A stretch of 64,000 bases of DNA from Lachnospiraceae bacterium (GTDB taxonomy: Bacteria > Bacillota > Clostridia > Lachnospirales > Lachnospiraceae): contig JAIEFE010000018.1 of NCBI GenBank assembly GCA_029067085.1, positions 124,001 to 188,000 on the forward strand, written 5' to 3'. The translations under genes and the position numbers were made by a program. Shown piece by piece: positions 55,420 to 64,000 of the stretch. The notes beneath the pieces are model-generated. The model made no database searches, was not told the origin of the DNA, and saw only the letters and a list, made by a program, of their open reading frames with translations. Each line of letters starts with the position of its first letter. Position 1 is the stretch's first letter.

Positions 55420-57006
55420 TTACTCTTCGCTCACCACCCGCTCATCGTCCATGATCGCAGCAAACATAAGCAACAGCTCCGCATTCAGATCCACCTGATT
55501 CATAATGCCCGTGGCTTCATCGACATTCCGGTAATTTCTTTCTCCCACGTCGTTCAGATAGGCGATGGACTGCAAATTTCTCCCCAGCATATAATGTAGA
55601 TGATTTTCCAGCACAGTGGCATACTCATGATTGGTAATGATGTGATCCACCACTGCCAGTCTCGTCATATCCCGCAGCAGGCCTGCGTGACTGCCCTGTT
55701 TTTCATTCGTGTTCACCAACAGCTTAGACCCCTTCGAAGCAAAAGATATGGTCTCCACCTTCCACATCAGATTTTGAATCAAGGTACTGCAAAGCTTCAT
55801 GTCCACCGTTTGCTTTGTGGAGAGATACGTCACGCATCCCCAAAAAGCAAAATCATTTTCAAGATCGGGTTCCGCGTTTTGATTCAAATAAGTCTTCACT
55901 ACATTGTGATACTGATAACCGCCCGTAGCGCGATAAAGCTCCGTCGCCGCATGAAAATACTGCTCCTGAGAGATATCTGCCAGATATTGCTCTGCATAGC
56001 GGTAAGCCCTGTCTGCCGCCTTCAGACAAAGCGTTGCAAATTCCAGATCATAGTTCTGATAGAGATAACTGAACTTTGCCATCGCCGATGCAAAGTGAAT
56101 TGTAGCATCCATGGTGATTCCGTCTATGTAGAGAATGTAGCCCGCCGTCTTGTTGTCAACAGAGCTGACGGATGCATACACCGCTCCGCTCTTTGCATCC
56201 TGCATTTTAAGAAGCCAGTCAATCTCGTACTTCACCTCATCCAGAATGTCGGGAACCCCGTTCCCGCTCTCGGGAATCCCCATTGCGTCCCCAAAAGCAT
56301 CCGGATAGAGCTCATAAGCGAGCAACATGGAGTTAATCGTCCGACACCCTTTCGCCACATCGCGGCTTCCGATTTCATCCACATGCCAGCCACCTGACAC
56401 ATCCAGCCTGATCATCGCCTCCTCCTTCATCTGCGCCTCTCTGGAGTGGCAGGCATTGTGAGCCGCTTCTCCCGCAAGTTCCGCAGACAGAGTAAGACCG
56501 CAGCGGTTACAGTAATATTGTTTAAATACATTCTGGAAAAGCGCCTCATAAGGTTCCTCCGCAATCGCAAAGGTGTAAGACTGACCGATCGATGAAGCCT
56601 GAATGTAGTAGATTCCGGGTGTGTTAAAGTCCGTAAAATCCGCATAGCTGATATGCTTACCCACCGTCTCGTCAAAACCTTTCTGCTCGATCTTTCCCTT
56701 ATAAACCTCACGTTCGGTCTTTGCATCAATAATCGTAAAATCTTCGGGCGGCTGCTCACTGTTAATCATTGCCAGCTTATTGCTCCCGCAGGGATAGCCA
56801 ACCTGATCCACAAGAATGCTTGGCAGGCTCTGCGGCACCTCGTAGTCAAATTCCGGAGAAAGACCAAGACTGGTAAACTCGTCTCCCTCCTCACTTCCGG
56901 GCCGCCTCTGTGTCTGAAGCTCCTCAAGACCGCTGCAGCCCGTCAAAAGAAGGGCCATAACAAGCATAAAAGCTATTGTTTTTTGTCGTAGGATATTCTT
57001 TCGCAT
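55420..57006 (-). CDS. GH9-like lipoprotein lacking catalytic acids
   Basis: 528 residues. Lipobox LTGC (Cys24) predicts a surface lipoprotein. An Ig-like CelD_N domain (about 60-150) begins SILVDQVGYPCGSNKLAMI; the (alpha/alpha)6 barrel has IPESGNGVPDILDEVKYEIDWLLKMQ and MLGRNLQSIAYLNDVGERNYRNVDEAT, both GH9. But the catalytic DAGD after GGWH (residues 205-208) is VDEI, and the C-terminal acid, normally NE, is Asn-Gln (about residue 503-504). ATG at 57006 overlaps the amidohydrolase gene by 34 bases, so it is translated by coupling. It probably binds rather than cleaves glycans. Confidence 0.85.
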   Translation of the reverse strand: MRKNILRQKTIAFMLVMALLLTGCSGLEELQTQRRPGSEEGDEFTSLGLSPEFDYEVPQSLPSILVDQVGYPCGSNKLAMINSEQPPEDFTIIDAKTEREVYKGKIEQKGFDETVGKHISYADFTDFNTPGIYYIQASSIGQSYTFAIAEEPYEALFQNVFKQYYCNRCGLTLSAELAGEAAHNACHSREAQMKEEAMIRLDVSGGWHVDEIGSRDVAKGCRTINSMLLAYELYPDAFGDAMGIPESGNGVPDILDEVKYEIDWLLKMQDAKSGAVYASVSSVDNKTAGYILYIDGITMDATIHFASAMAKFSYLYQNYDLEFATLCLKAADRAYRYAEQYLADISQEQYFHAATELYRATGGYQYHNVVKTYLNQNAEPDLENDFAFWGCVTYLSTKQTVDMKLCSTLIQNLMWKVETISFASKGSKLLVNTNEKQGSHAGLLRDMTRLAVVDHIITNHEYATVLENHLHYMLGRNLQSIAYLNDVGERNYRNVDEATGIMNQVDLNAELLLMFAAIMDDERVVSEE

Positions 57007-58172
57007 AGATTCATTGTAGCACATTTTTCATCCTTCCGATAGACGATTTTTCCGTCGATGAGGGTGTAGAGGGTTTCCGTAAATACCTCCATGGGATTTC
57101 CCGTAAATATGGCAATATCGGCGTCCTTACCCGGTGCAAGGCTTCCCACCCGCTCATCCACGCCGCAGATCTTTGCCGCGTTGATCGTAATCGCACGAAG
57201 TCCCTCCTCGAAAGCCATGCCGGATTTCACTGCCAGCCCTGCGCAGATTGGCAAAAACTGAATTTTGGATACAGGGTGATCTGTGGTGATAGCCGTCAAT
57301 ATCCCCCGTTCCGCCAAAAGCCCTGCTGTCTTAAATGCCATATTCTGCACCTCTATCTTGTTGCGGCTGGCCATATCCGGCCCCACAATGGCAGGAAATC
57401 CCGCCTCCTTAAGCTCGTCCATGATCAAATGGCCTTCGCTGCAATGGTCAAGAGTCATCCGCAGTCCAAACTCTTTTGCAATTCGGACTGCTGTCAAAAT
57501 ATCATCAGCACGATGCACATGCGCCTTTAGTGGAATCTCTCCTCTCAGGACGGGAAGCCAGCATTCATAGCGAAAATCCATTGGCTCATCGACCTTCTTC
57601 TCTCGCTTTTCCTGATAGTTCTTTGCCTTGGTAAGTTCCTCTCTGAGCATGGCAGCTATGGCCATGCGGGTGGAGGGCGATGTGCCCTGACCGGAATAAT
57701 TCACCTTGGGATTTTCTCCGAAAGCCACCTTCATCGCTGCGGGCGCTTTCACGATCATATGATCGATACAGCGCCCGTGCGTCTTCACAAAAGCAAACTG
57801 TCCACCCACGACATTTGCACTGCCAGGACCGATCATGGCGGAGGTGATACCTGCTGCCAGCGCATCGTTAAAAGCCGCATCCATGGGATTGATCGCATCA
57901 ATGGCACGAAGCTGTGGTGTGATGGGATTCACCGTCTCGTTGCAGTCATCCCCCTCCATCCCCTTTTTCTCCTCCGTGATGCCCATGTGGCAGTGCGCCT
58001 CCACAATGCCCGGCATTACAAACGCACCTTGCACGTCCAAAATATCTCCATCCGTTTCGGGACAGTCCTCCATTCTCCCGACAGCAGCAATCTTCCCCGC
58101 AGTGATCTGCACATAACCGTCCGGAAAATCCTGTCCCGTCATTGTCCTGATATCTCCGTGTATGATAAACAT
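56973..58172 (-). CDS. Amidohydrolase
   Basis: 399 residues, imidazolonepropionase/adenine-deaminase-like TIM-barrel hydrolase. Metal ligands: GIVEAHCHMGI (HxH), HVHRADD, LDHCSEGH, and TTDHPV. Substrate unknown. Its end overlaps the GH9-like gene; the SpoIIQ-like gene stops 43 bases upstream. Confidence 0.88.
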   Translation of the reverse strand: MFIIHGDIRTMTGQDFPDGYVQITAGKIAAVGRMEDCPETDGDILDVQGAFVMPGIVEAHCHMGITEEKKGMEGDDCNETVNPITPQLRAIDAINPMDAAFNDALAAGITSAMIGPGSANVVGGQFAFVKTHGRCIDHMIVKAPAAMKVAFGENPKVNYSGQGTSPSTRMAIAAMLREELTKAKNYQEKREKKVDEPMDFRYECWLPVLRGEIPLKAHVHRADDILTAVRIAKEFGLRMTLDHCSEGHLIMDELKEAGFPAIVGPDMASRNKIEVQNMAFKTAGLLAERGILTAITTDHPVSKIQFLPICAGLAVKSGMAFEEGLRAITINAAKICGVDERVGSLAPGKDADIAIFTGNPMEVFTETLYTLIDGKIVYRKDEKCATMNLCERISYDKKQ

Positions 58173-58215
58173 TGATTCCTCCGTGATTGATCCGATTCTT
58201 CGCCCGACAGATCCA

Positions 58216-59223
58216 CTAATTCAATTTTGTGAGAGGATTTACCGGATTCCCGTCTTTTGTCAGTTTGAAGTAGACATTCGCGCCCTCCAGGCTGTAATAC
58301 TTTGTGGGAACCGCCACAGTACCGATCGGATCGCCTACATTCACATAACTGCCCTCGGATACCGTAATATTTTCAAGCTGGCCGTAAGTTAACTCATAAC
58401 CGTTTCCCAGTTCCATCACCACTGTGTTGCCCGTTGCAGGGTCATAACTGACAGAGTTCACTCGTCCGTTTGCCGCCGCACCGATGCTCTCGCCCTGCGT
58501 TGCAGCAATTACAATAGCCGGATTGTATTTATACTGATCCAGCGTCGGAAAGTATATGGTCTGATCCATGCTGTAATTGATCAACACATCACCGACGATA
58601 GGCCACACGAGATTGTCCTCTTCGCCAAAGGCTAGCTCCGGCTGTACCGAGGTGGAGATTCCTTCCGTCTGCACATCGCCGCTCATAACGGTATCTACCG
58701 TCTCGTCAAACATCCCTGCCTCTTCCTGCTCTTCCTCGCTTCCATTGCTCTTTTTCTTTGCATCTGATTTTTTTACGGGATCATCCTTTTTGCTCTGCTC
58801 TTCCCTCTGTTTATCCTCTTCCTTTTTCGATTCCTCTATTGCTTCACTGATCGTCTTAACATCATCTTGACCAGTCCGGTCACTCCCCGTGCTGCTCTTC
58901 TTTTTCTGACTTCCCGTCCCGGTATTTTCCGCGTTCTCCACATGCAGGGAATTTGCCTCCTGAAAGCTGGGATCGTAGTCCAGATCGTCGGTACCGATGT
59001 CCGCAAAAAGCGTGTCAAGCTCTTCTCCCGACACCATGTTCTCCGCAAGCTCTGCGCTGCTTTGCTCAAGCGTCTCGAAGTCCACAACATAATTCTCACG
59101 CTCGGCACGATTACTGTTTTTCACGTAAACGCCGGTCACTGTCAGCGCCGTCAATACAAACACTGAGGACGCCAGCATGATGATCCTCTCTTTTCTGATA
59201 TCATTTCTATTTCTTCTCGCCAT
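58216..59223 (-). CDS. spoIIQ: SpoIIQ-like protein with degenerate M23 domain
   Basis: 335 residues: short cytoplasmic N-terminus, membrane helix at about 15-33, long acidic/lysine-rich linker, and a C-terminal LytM/M23 domain (about 205-335) with IAATQGESIGAAANGRVNSVSYDPATG. All usual metal ligands are replaced: the HxxxD segment reads YNPAIV, the HLY-type position is YGQL, and the HxH pair reads VYFKL. This loss is as in Bacillus SpoIIQ, which is a scaffold linking forespore and mother cell. ATG at 59223 follows AGGAGG. Next to a SpoIID-like gene, as in many Clostridia. Confidence 0.8.
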   Translation of the reverse strand: MARRNRNDIRKERIIMLASSVFVLTALTVTGVYVKNSNRAERENYVVDFETLEQSSAELAENMVSGEELDTLFADIGTDDLDYDPSFQEANSLHVENAENTGTGSQKKKSSTGSDRTGQDDVKTISEAIEESKKEEDKQREEQSKKDDPVKKSDAKKKSNGSEEEQEEAGMFDETVDTVMSGDVQTEGISTSVQPELAFGEEDNLVWPIVGDVLINYSMDQTIYFPTLDQYKYNPAIVIAATQGESIGAAANGRVNSVSYDPATGNTVVMELGNGYELTYGQLENITVSEGSYVNVGDPIGTVAVPTKYYSLEGANVYFKLTKDGNPVNPLTKLN

Positions 59224-59327
59224 GAAACTCGCCTCCTGTTTTTCTCCCGATGCCAACATCTCCCGATATCTGGCGGGTTTTTGATCCACCGGGTTTCATG
59301 GTGATAGTTTTACCCTTTTTTTCCGCT

Positions 59328-59978
59328 TTATTCAAATTTTGCTAATTCTGACTCAAAAAAGAAATGCTCGAGAATCTCCTGCCAGTTATTTCCCTTCTGT
59401 GCCAGACTTTCCGCTTCCTTCTGATTCATGGCAAACTCCTGTCCTCCGGCCGCCACATAACAAAACGATTTCTCTCCCTCCCCCGTCAACTGCAGTGATG
59501 AGGCCCTTACCGGTTCGCTGCGATAAGTCAGGATCGTTCCCGCCGTAGCTTCCACCGCCCGCCTGCACGCCGCAAGCTCTGCCGCATCTTCATATCCGCC
59601 ATAAAAACGTGAAAGTTCCTCTGCCTCCAAAAAAATAGTTTTCTCGCTCTGCTCTGTGTAGCGTGCCGCAAGCTCCGTCCGCAAAAGCACTGCTTGGGCC
59701 TTCAAAGCCTCCGCCTCACTCTCCTCCGGCATGATCAGCAGGAGCAGATACGTCAGATATTCCTCCACGGGAAGCTCCCATATGCCCCAGGAGAGCGACG
59801 CTTCCACCATACGCACATCCTGCTGTCCTTTCCCTTCTGTCTTCCGAAGCTTCGCTGTCTCCTCTCCCACGTGTCCCCAGAGACAGGCACAGACATATGG
59901 CAGCAAAAAAACAAACAGAAGGAAGCTTAACGCATCCCTCCTGTTTGATTTTTTTGAGACGATTCCATTGTTTTTCAT
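59328..59978 (-). CDS. spoIID: Short SpoIID-like protein
   Basis: 216 residues versus about 340 for SpoIID. N-terminal membrane anchor (residues 16-34) and the SpoIID core LPVEEYLTYLLLLIMPEESEAEALKAQAVLLRTELA. The usual acidic residue of the EMP motif is Ile (IMP), and the C-terminal GHGVGMSQ block reads GGQEFAMNQ before the recognisable ILEHFFFESEL end. Full-length SpoIID is a lytic transglycosylase needed for engulfment. About 100 central residues are missing. Start at 59978 chosen by GTGGGG spacing. Confidence 0.75.
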   Translation of the reverse strand: MKNNGIVSKKSNRRDALSFLLFVFLLPYVCACLWGHVGEETAKLRKTEGKGQQDVRMVEASLSWGIWELPVEEYLTYLLLLIMPEESEAEALKAQAVLLRTELAARYTEQSEKTIFLEAEELSRFYGGYEDAAELAACRRAVEATAGTILTYRSEPVRASSLQLTGEGEKSFCYVAAGGQEFAMNQKEAESLAQKGNNWQEILEHFFFESELAKFE

Positions 59979-60056
59979 GCGACACCCCACATATTCTATT
60001 CCTATGTGGCTGTCTTTGTTTTTATACGTTCTGTTTTTCAGATATTTAAATACTTC

Positions 60057-61121
60057 TCACGCTTCTTTCTCATAGGTCGCCATGTCCACATGCTGAATCG
60101 TAGACACCGTGCCGTTTTCGTACAGGAAGATACCCGTGCTGCGGATCATGGCATTGGTCTCGTTCGTCTTCGCGGAATTCAAGGAAAACTGCGTTCCAAC
60201 CCGAGAGAGGCCGATGGCGCCCACGCCCAGATCGGAGAGATGATAGAGCTTATCCTTTCCGTCCTCGTCCTTTGTCCAGATGAGAAGCTTTTCCCAGATA
60301 GGATCTGCCTCGTCGATCCAGCCGTTGCCGTCCGCGTCATAGCGGGAGAGATCCCGGAAGCCGTCGCCGCTCTTTGTGCCGAACAGTTCGCTTCCATCAT
60401 TGATCTCTCCATCCCCGTTCAGATCGAGCGCCAGAAACCCGCTGCCCGCCTGCAGGCTGGAGATTTCCTCCTTTGTGCCGTCGCAGTCCAGGTCAAAGAA
60501 GAATTTCTGATCGGAGACCTTTGCGATATTGCTGTCCAGATTGATCACAAGCGGATCGCGGAAGGTCTGGATGGAAGTAACGTAGTTCTCCTCATAATAT
60601 TCCTGAAAACTGCGGCTCATGCCAAGCTCCAGATTGAAGGACAACTCCCTTCCGTCCGCGGTCTTTACCGTACCCTGCGTGGAGAAGGTCGTACACTCCT
60701 CCTCGCTGTGAAAGCGTGTCATCTGATAACCGTTCACCGCGTACATCGTACTGCCTGCGTTTCCTCCCGTAAAGAAGTCGAAACCACTCCTCTTGCTGTG
60801 AAAACGGAATAAAAGTTCCATCAAAAAGTCCACGCACTGCTGCTTGATGCTGCGCACAGCCTCCCTCTCATCGTTTCTCGTAGAGAGCTGCCAGGCGCCC
60901 GTGGTATTCTGCATATGTGTGGAGAGATCATACAGCTTTGCCCGATCGCCGTCCTCCCCCTCCGCAGTCTTTTCTCCAGCGCCGAACTGATTCTCGAAAA
61001 GTGAATTCAGTCCGCCCATCCCGCCCGTAATCGTGCCACGCACACCCCGTGCGCTCGCCTTCGTGACCGCGCGGTAGGTTCTGGTAGACTGCATTCCTAT
61101 GGTGCCGGAATCAATGATCAA
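60057..61121 (-). CDS. Calcium-loop (VCBS/EF-hand-like) protein
   Basis: 354 residues, no signal peptide visible. Three acidic calcium-type loops: DLDCDGTKEE, DLNGDGEINDGSELFG and DADGNGWIDEADPIW. The N-terminal 150 residues are unrecognised, with a Gly-rich GGMGGLNSLFENQFG segment and a helical STRNDEREAVRSIKQQCVDFL stretch. TTG start at 61121 with AGGAGGG six bases upstream; the frame opens at 61142. The role is unknown. Confidence 0.75.
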   Translation of the reverse strand: MIIDSGTIGMQSTRTYRAVTKASARGVRGTITGGMGGLNSLFENQFGAGEKTAEGEDGDRAKLYDLSTHMQNTTGAWQLSTRNDEREAVRSIKQQCVDFLMELLFRFHSKRSGFDFFTGGNAGSTMYAVNGYQMTRFHSEEECTTFSTQGTVKTADGRELSFNLELGMSRSFQEYYEENYVTSIQTFRDPLVINLDSNIAKVSDQKFFFDLDCDGTKEEISSLQAGSGFLALDLNGDGEINDGSELFGTKSGDGFRDLSRYDADGNGWIDEADPIWEKLLIWTKDEDGKDKLYHLSDLGVGAIGLSRVGTQFSLNSAKTNETNAMIRSTGIFLYENGTVSTIQHVDMATYEKEA

Positions 61122-61198
61122 TATTCCCTCCTTTTGTGTCAAGCCTCCTTCTACGCCTGTCTGTGCACCAAACAGCGCCTTCCCTTGCGCGTGGCAGT

Positions 61199-61248
61199 AA
61201 AAAAGACGGCATCTTTACGGAAATTCCTTTTCCCTAAAAAATACCGTC
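61199..61248 (-). terminator. Terminator after the LamG gene
   Basis: GACGGTAT pairs with ATGCCGTC on the minus strand, 28-base loop, then six T residues. Separates the LamG gene from the calcium-loop gene. Confidence 0.6.
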
Positions 61249-61342
61249 CCTGGTCTCAACATCATACAAATTTCAGTAAAGAAAAACTCCGGCCATGAGC
61301 TTTCCTCTCTGTATTTTATATATCGGACTTTTTTCTGTTTTC

Positions 61343-62341
61343 TTAACCCGTCTGTGTATATGCGGTGTACATACTGCTGATCTGACTCTCATCCAACACG
61401 TGATTCCAGATATGGATCTCATCATAACTGGCGCGAAACAGCTCGTCAAAACAGTTGATCCCCAGATAGGCATTCACGCCTTCCTCCTCCAGATGCAGCC
61501 TGGAGACTAATCCGGAACCTATCATCTCGCTGTTCAGGTACAGGTAACCCATCACCTTGTTCGGATCCTCCCCCGACTTCTGGGAGGCATCCACACAGAT
61601 CGTGATATAATTCCAGACGTTTAGCGAGATGCACCGCTTATCCTCCATGGAGGGACGAACTTCACAGGAATTGCCGAATACTGCGTCTATGGTATTAAAG
61701 ACAGGCACAACCTGCGTTCCGTCCTCCGCGGTCTTTTTATTGAAGGAGAGAAAGCTCTGACTTTCTCCCACATCCAAAAGGTGGGAACCGATCAACAGAA
61801 AAGGCGACCAGTCCCGCAGCTCATCCGCTCGAAACCAGAAAGATATGGTATAGGAATCCGCGAGCGCATCCACCCCCAGCAGCTCTACACCGTAGCTGCC
61901 GTCCAGATAGATGGCATCGCCCTCCATCCCTTCGGTAAACAGGGGCTGTACATCCTGTGTCTGCACAGGATAGGTTCCCTCGTTGAAACGTCCGACATCG
62001 CCCGACCTTGTCACTACCGACGCATCACCCAATTTCCCGTTAAAGGAAAAACTGAAATCTGCCTTCGGTACGCCGCTTAAGAGCACATCCTTCACAATCT
62101 CTTTGGAGGAATCCACCTCCGGCTCCTCCTGCGTCGGTACAAGCTCCGGCAGAGCAATGGAAAGCGCGGCTTCCTCCGCCCCGGTCTCCTGACGCTGCAC
62201 ACTCCCGCCTGCATCGCTATTTTGTTGTGTCCCACTCCGAAAGGCTATATACCCAAATACGGCAACGACAGCAGTGACGATCACTGCCAGACTCCGACGA
62301 CGCCAAAGCCTCCCTGATTCACTTTTTACCCCATCAGACAT
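61343..62341 (-). CDS. Membrane-anchored LamG-domain protein
   Basis: 332 residues: short cytoplasmic N-terminus, membrane helix (about 16-35), Ser/Glu linker, then a concanavalin/LamG sandwich (about 95-330) with GDAIYLDGSYGVELLG, YTISFWFRADELRDWSPFLLIG and HIWNHVLDESQISSMYTA. Likely carbohydrate or wall binding on the cell surface. Partner unknown. Confidence 0.85.
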   Translation of the reverse strand: MSDGVKSESGRLWRRRSLAVIVTAVVAVFGYIAFRSGTQQNSDAGGSVQRQETGAEEAALSIALPELVPTQEEPEVDSSKEIVKDVLLSGVPKADFSFSFNGKLGDASVVTRSGDVGRFNEGTYPVQTQDVQPLFTEGMEGDAIYLDGSYGVELLGVDALADSYTISFWFRADELRDWSPFLLIGSHLLDVGESQSFLSFNKKTAEDGTQVVPVFNTIDAVFGNSCEVRPSMEDKRCISLNVWNYITICVDASQKSGEDPNKVMGYLYLNSEMIGSGLVSRLHLEEEGVNAYLGINCFDELFRASYDEIHIWNHVLDESQISSMYTAYTQTG

Positions 62342-62405
62342 AACGCCCCAATACTTGCTCTTTCCTTTGTCTCCTTTATTACCGCTGTAATTTTGACTTA
62401 TCTAG

Positions 62406-64000
62406 TCAATCCACCCTGTTATAATTGATGAGACAGCCTTTCAAAATGATCTGCCTCTCCTCATCCGTCAGCTCTCCCAGCGTCATCGTGAACGGAACGA
62501 GTTTTCCCTCATCCACGGACACGCGGTAAGCCTCAATGGTCTCCGCCTTTTCCTCGACTGCCTTTCTGATGCCCGGAAGGAAGAGGTAGTCAAGATTGCT
62601 GAAGGGCAGCTCACCCGCCTCGATCAGGAAAGGCAGCATTCCCCAGTTGATCAGGTTCGACCGATACCGCTTCGTGGCATATTCATTCGCTATGTTAGCC
62701 CAGCCGCCAAGCACCTTCTGGCAGCTTGCGGCCTGTTCCCTTGCGGAGCCGTCTCCGGGCTTCACCGCAAAGATCGTGGAACCAAATCCGGTATTCTCGT
62801 GGGAAGCGTCCGCAAAAGTTTTCTTCACCACACCCATCAAAGGTTTCACGTCCGGGTGTGCCTGACAGGGATGCTCTCCTGCCATTCTGGCCTTTTCCGC
62901 CCTCTGGATATCCTTCGCTCTTCCCACATATTCGGGATCTTTCCTGGAGAGTGCAAACTCCGCAAGCCCCAGCGGATTGGAACGGTAGGAGGATGTCTCC
63001 CCCGAAGGGATCAGCTCGTCCGTCGTGGTAACGGGATCATGAATCTCCGAGACCACCCGCAGCACCAGATTCTCCGGCAGCGCACCCATTGCGGGCCAGT
63101 CCTTGATATTCGGTCCGAACTGGATCTCCACGCTTTCATCTGCCACACCCTTGGAATCAAAGACGCGGTTCTTATAGATATTTGCGTCAAAATGATATTT
63201 GTATGTTCCGATCTCACCGTCAAATTCCGTCGCTGACGTGAGAACTCCCTTATTTGCTGCCGTTGCAGCGATGGAGCGGGCATCCATGAGCGCCACGGAA
63301 GAGATCTGTCCGTTCTGCAGCTTAGAGCCTTCTCTGTTGGGGAAGTTTCTCGTAGAATGACGGATACTGAAGGCGTTGTTCGCCGGCGTGTCACCCGCGC
63401 CAAAGCAGGGACCGCAGAACGCCGTCTTAAGCACTGCTCCCGTCTCTAAAATTGCCGCCGCACAGCCGTTTTTGATCAGTTCCATATAGACCGGCATGGA
63501 AGCAGGATACACACTCAATGTAAAACCGTCCGCACCGATATTTGTACCGCGCAGAATGTCCGCAGCCGCGCAGATATTCTCGAAGCCGCCGCCAGCACAA
63601 CCCGCAATGATGCCCTGATCCACCATAAACTTACCGTCCACGATCTTTTCCTGTAAAGAGTAAGGTACTGCACCGTCCAGACTCACCTTGGCACGCTCTT
63701 CCACGTCGTGGAGCACGTCTTTTAAGTTTGCGTTCACCTCGTCGATCGTGTAGGTGTTGCTGGGATGGAAAGGCATGGCGATCATGGGACGGATTTTCGA
63801 CAGATCCACCTTGATCATGCCGTCATAATAAGCTGTTTCTCCCGGACTTAACTCCTTGTAATCTTCCGTTCTTCCGTGAATCTCATAAAATTCTTTGATC
63901 TTGTCGTCGGTCTGCCAGATGGAAGATAAGCATGTCGTCTCAGTGGTCATGACATCGATACCGATTCGGAAATCCGCACTTAAAGACGCCACGCCGGGCC
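62406..64000 (-). CDS. Aconitase-family hydratase, 5' end beyond window (partial)
   Basis: About 531 C-terminal residues are present. [4Fe-4S] cysteine region CGPCFGAGDTPANN, the anion-binding block SIRHSTRNFPNREGSK, and a C-terminal swivel domain with TGFGSTIFAVKPGDGSAREQAASCQKVLGGWANIANEYATKRYRSNLINWGMLPF are intact. Probably an aconitate hydratase or related hydro-lyase; a full protein would be about 750 residues. Confidence 0.92.
   Translation of the reverse strand, partial: PGVASLSADFRIGIDVMTTETTCLSSIWQTDDKIKEFYEIHGRTEDYKELSPGETAYYDGMIKVDLSKIRPMIAMPFHPSNTYTIDEVNANLKDVLHDVEERAKVSLDGAVPYSLQEKIVDGKFMVDQGIIAGCAGGGFENICAAADILRGTNIGADGFTLSVYPASMPVYMELIKNGCAAAILETGAVLKTAFCGPCFGAGDTPANNAFSIRHSTRNFPNREGSKLQNGQISSVALMDARSIAATAANKGVLTSATEFDGEIGTYKYHFDANIYKNRVFDSKGVADESVEIQFGPNIKDWPAMGALPENLVLRVVSEIHDPVTTTDELIPSGETSSYRSNPLGLAEFALSRKDPEYVGRAKDIQRAEKARMAGEHPCQAHPDVKPLMGVVKKTFADASHENTGFGSTIFAVKPGDGSAREQAASCQKVLGGWANIANEYATKRYRSNLINWGMLPFLIEAGELPFSNLDYLFLPGIRKAVEEKAETIEAYRVSVDEGKLVPFTMTLGELTDEERQIILKGCLINYNRVD

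Overview
The window looks like chromosome from a spore-forming Clostridia, most likely a Lachnospiraceae gut or rumen commensal. Evidence: a SipL-type spore morphogenesis protein, adjacent SpoIID-like and SpoIIQ-like genes, a PyrD(1B)-PyrK dihydroorotate dehydrogenase, ABC sugar importers encoded without an ATPase, DUF1934 and Rpn-family genes, and plant-polysaccharide enzymes (GH115, GH42, a GH9-like protein, tandem esterases). Protein names come from recognisable motifs and domain order read by eye; no database search was run.

Layout. 1-1518: OmpR-type response regulator and a partial histidine kinase. 1549-13879: a glycan-uptake cluster, all on the minus strand: lacI regulator, carboxylesterase, double-domain esterase, two sugar permeases, a lipoprotein solute-binding protein, a beta-helix protein and a MATE exporter. 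The lacI and permease promoters carry related operator-like sites. 14064-16497: polytopic membrane protein, small XRE regulator and YxeA-like protein. 16692-23788: GH115 alpha-glucuronidase behind a stand-alone receiver, NlpC/P60 hydrolase, AsnS and a lipoprotein foldase. 24059-28150: conserved hypothetical genes, MurI, and an ispE-gntR pair whose promoter contains two palindromes. 28151-35905: an unknown 204-aa protein, GH42 beta-galactosidase, a spermidine-synthase-like membrane protein, SipL and a sigma factor with a very large C-terminal extension. 36073-37778: pyrD-pyrK.

38051-52520 is a visibly more AT-rich accessory stretch of short, often single-gene units on both strands: acetyltransferases, methyltransferases, XRE and TetR regulators, a RelE/ParE-type toxin-antitoxin pair, an ABC exporter beside the relic of another, PHP, Nudix, HAD, EamA, isochorismatase and a truncated Rpn-family gene. 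It lies between pyrK-pyrD and pyrC, as if inserted into an ancestral pyrimidine cluster.

52551-64000 returns to ordinary composition: pyrC, a 127-bp inverted-repeat element, a PrcB-like lipoprotein, a PlsC acyltransferase, a GH9-like lipoprotein that has lost its catalytic acids, an amidohydrolase, degenerate SpoIIQ and SpoIID homologues, two surface-type proteins (calcium-loop and LamG) and the 3' part of an aconitase-family hydratase that runs off the right edge.

The most noteworthy signals are the GH9 pseudoenzyme, the degenerate SpoIID/SpoIIQ pair, the GntR operators over ispE, the hairpin masking the sipL ribosome binding site, and the shared LacI-type operators.
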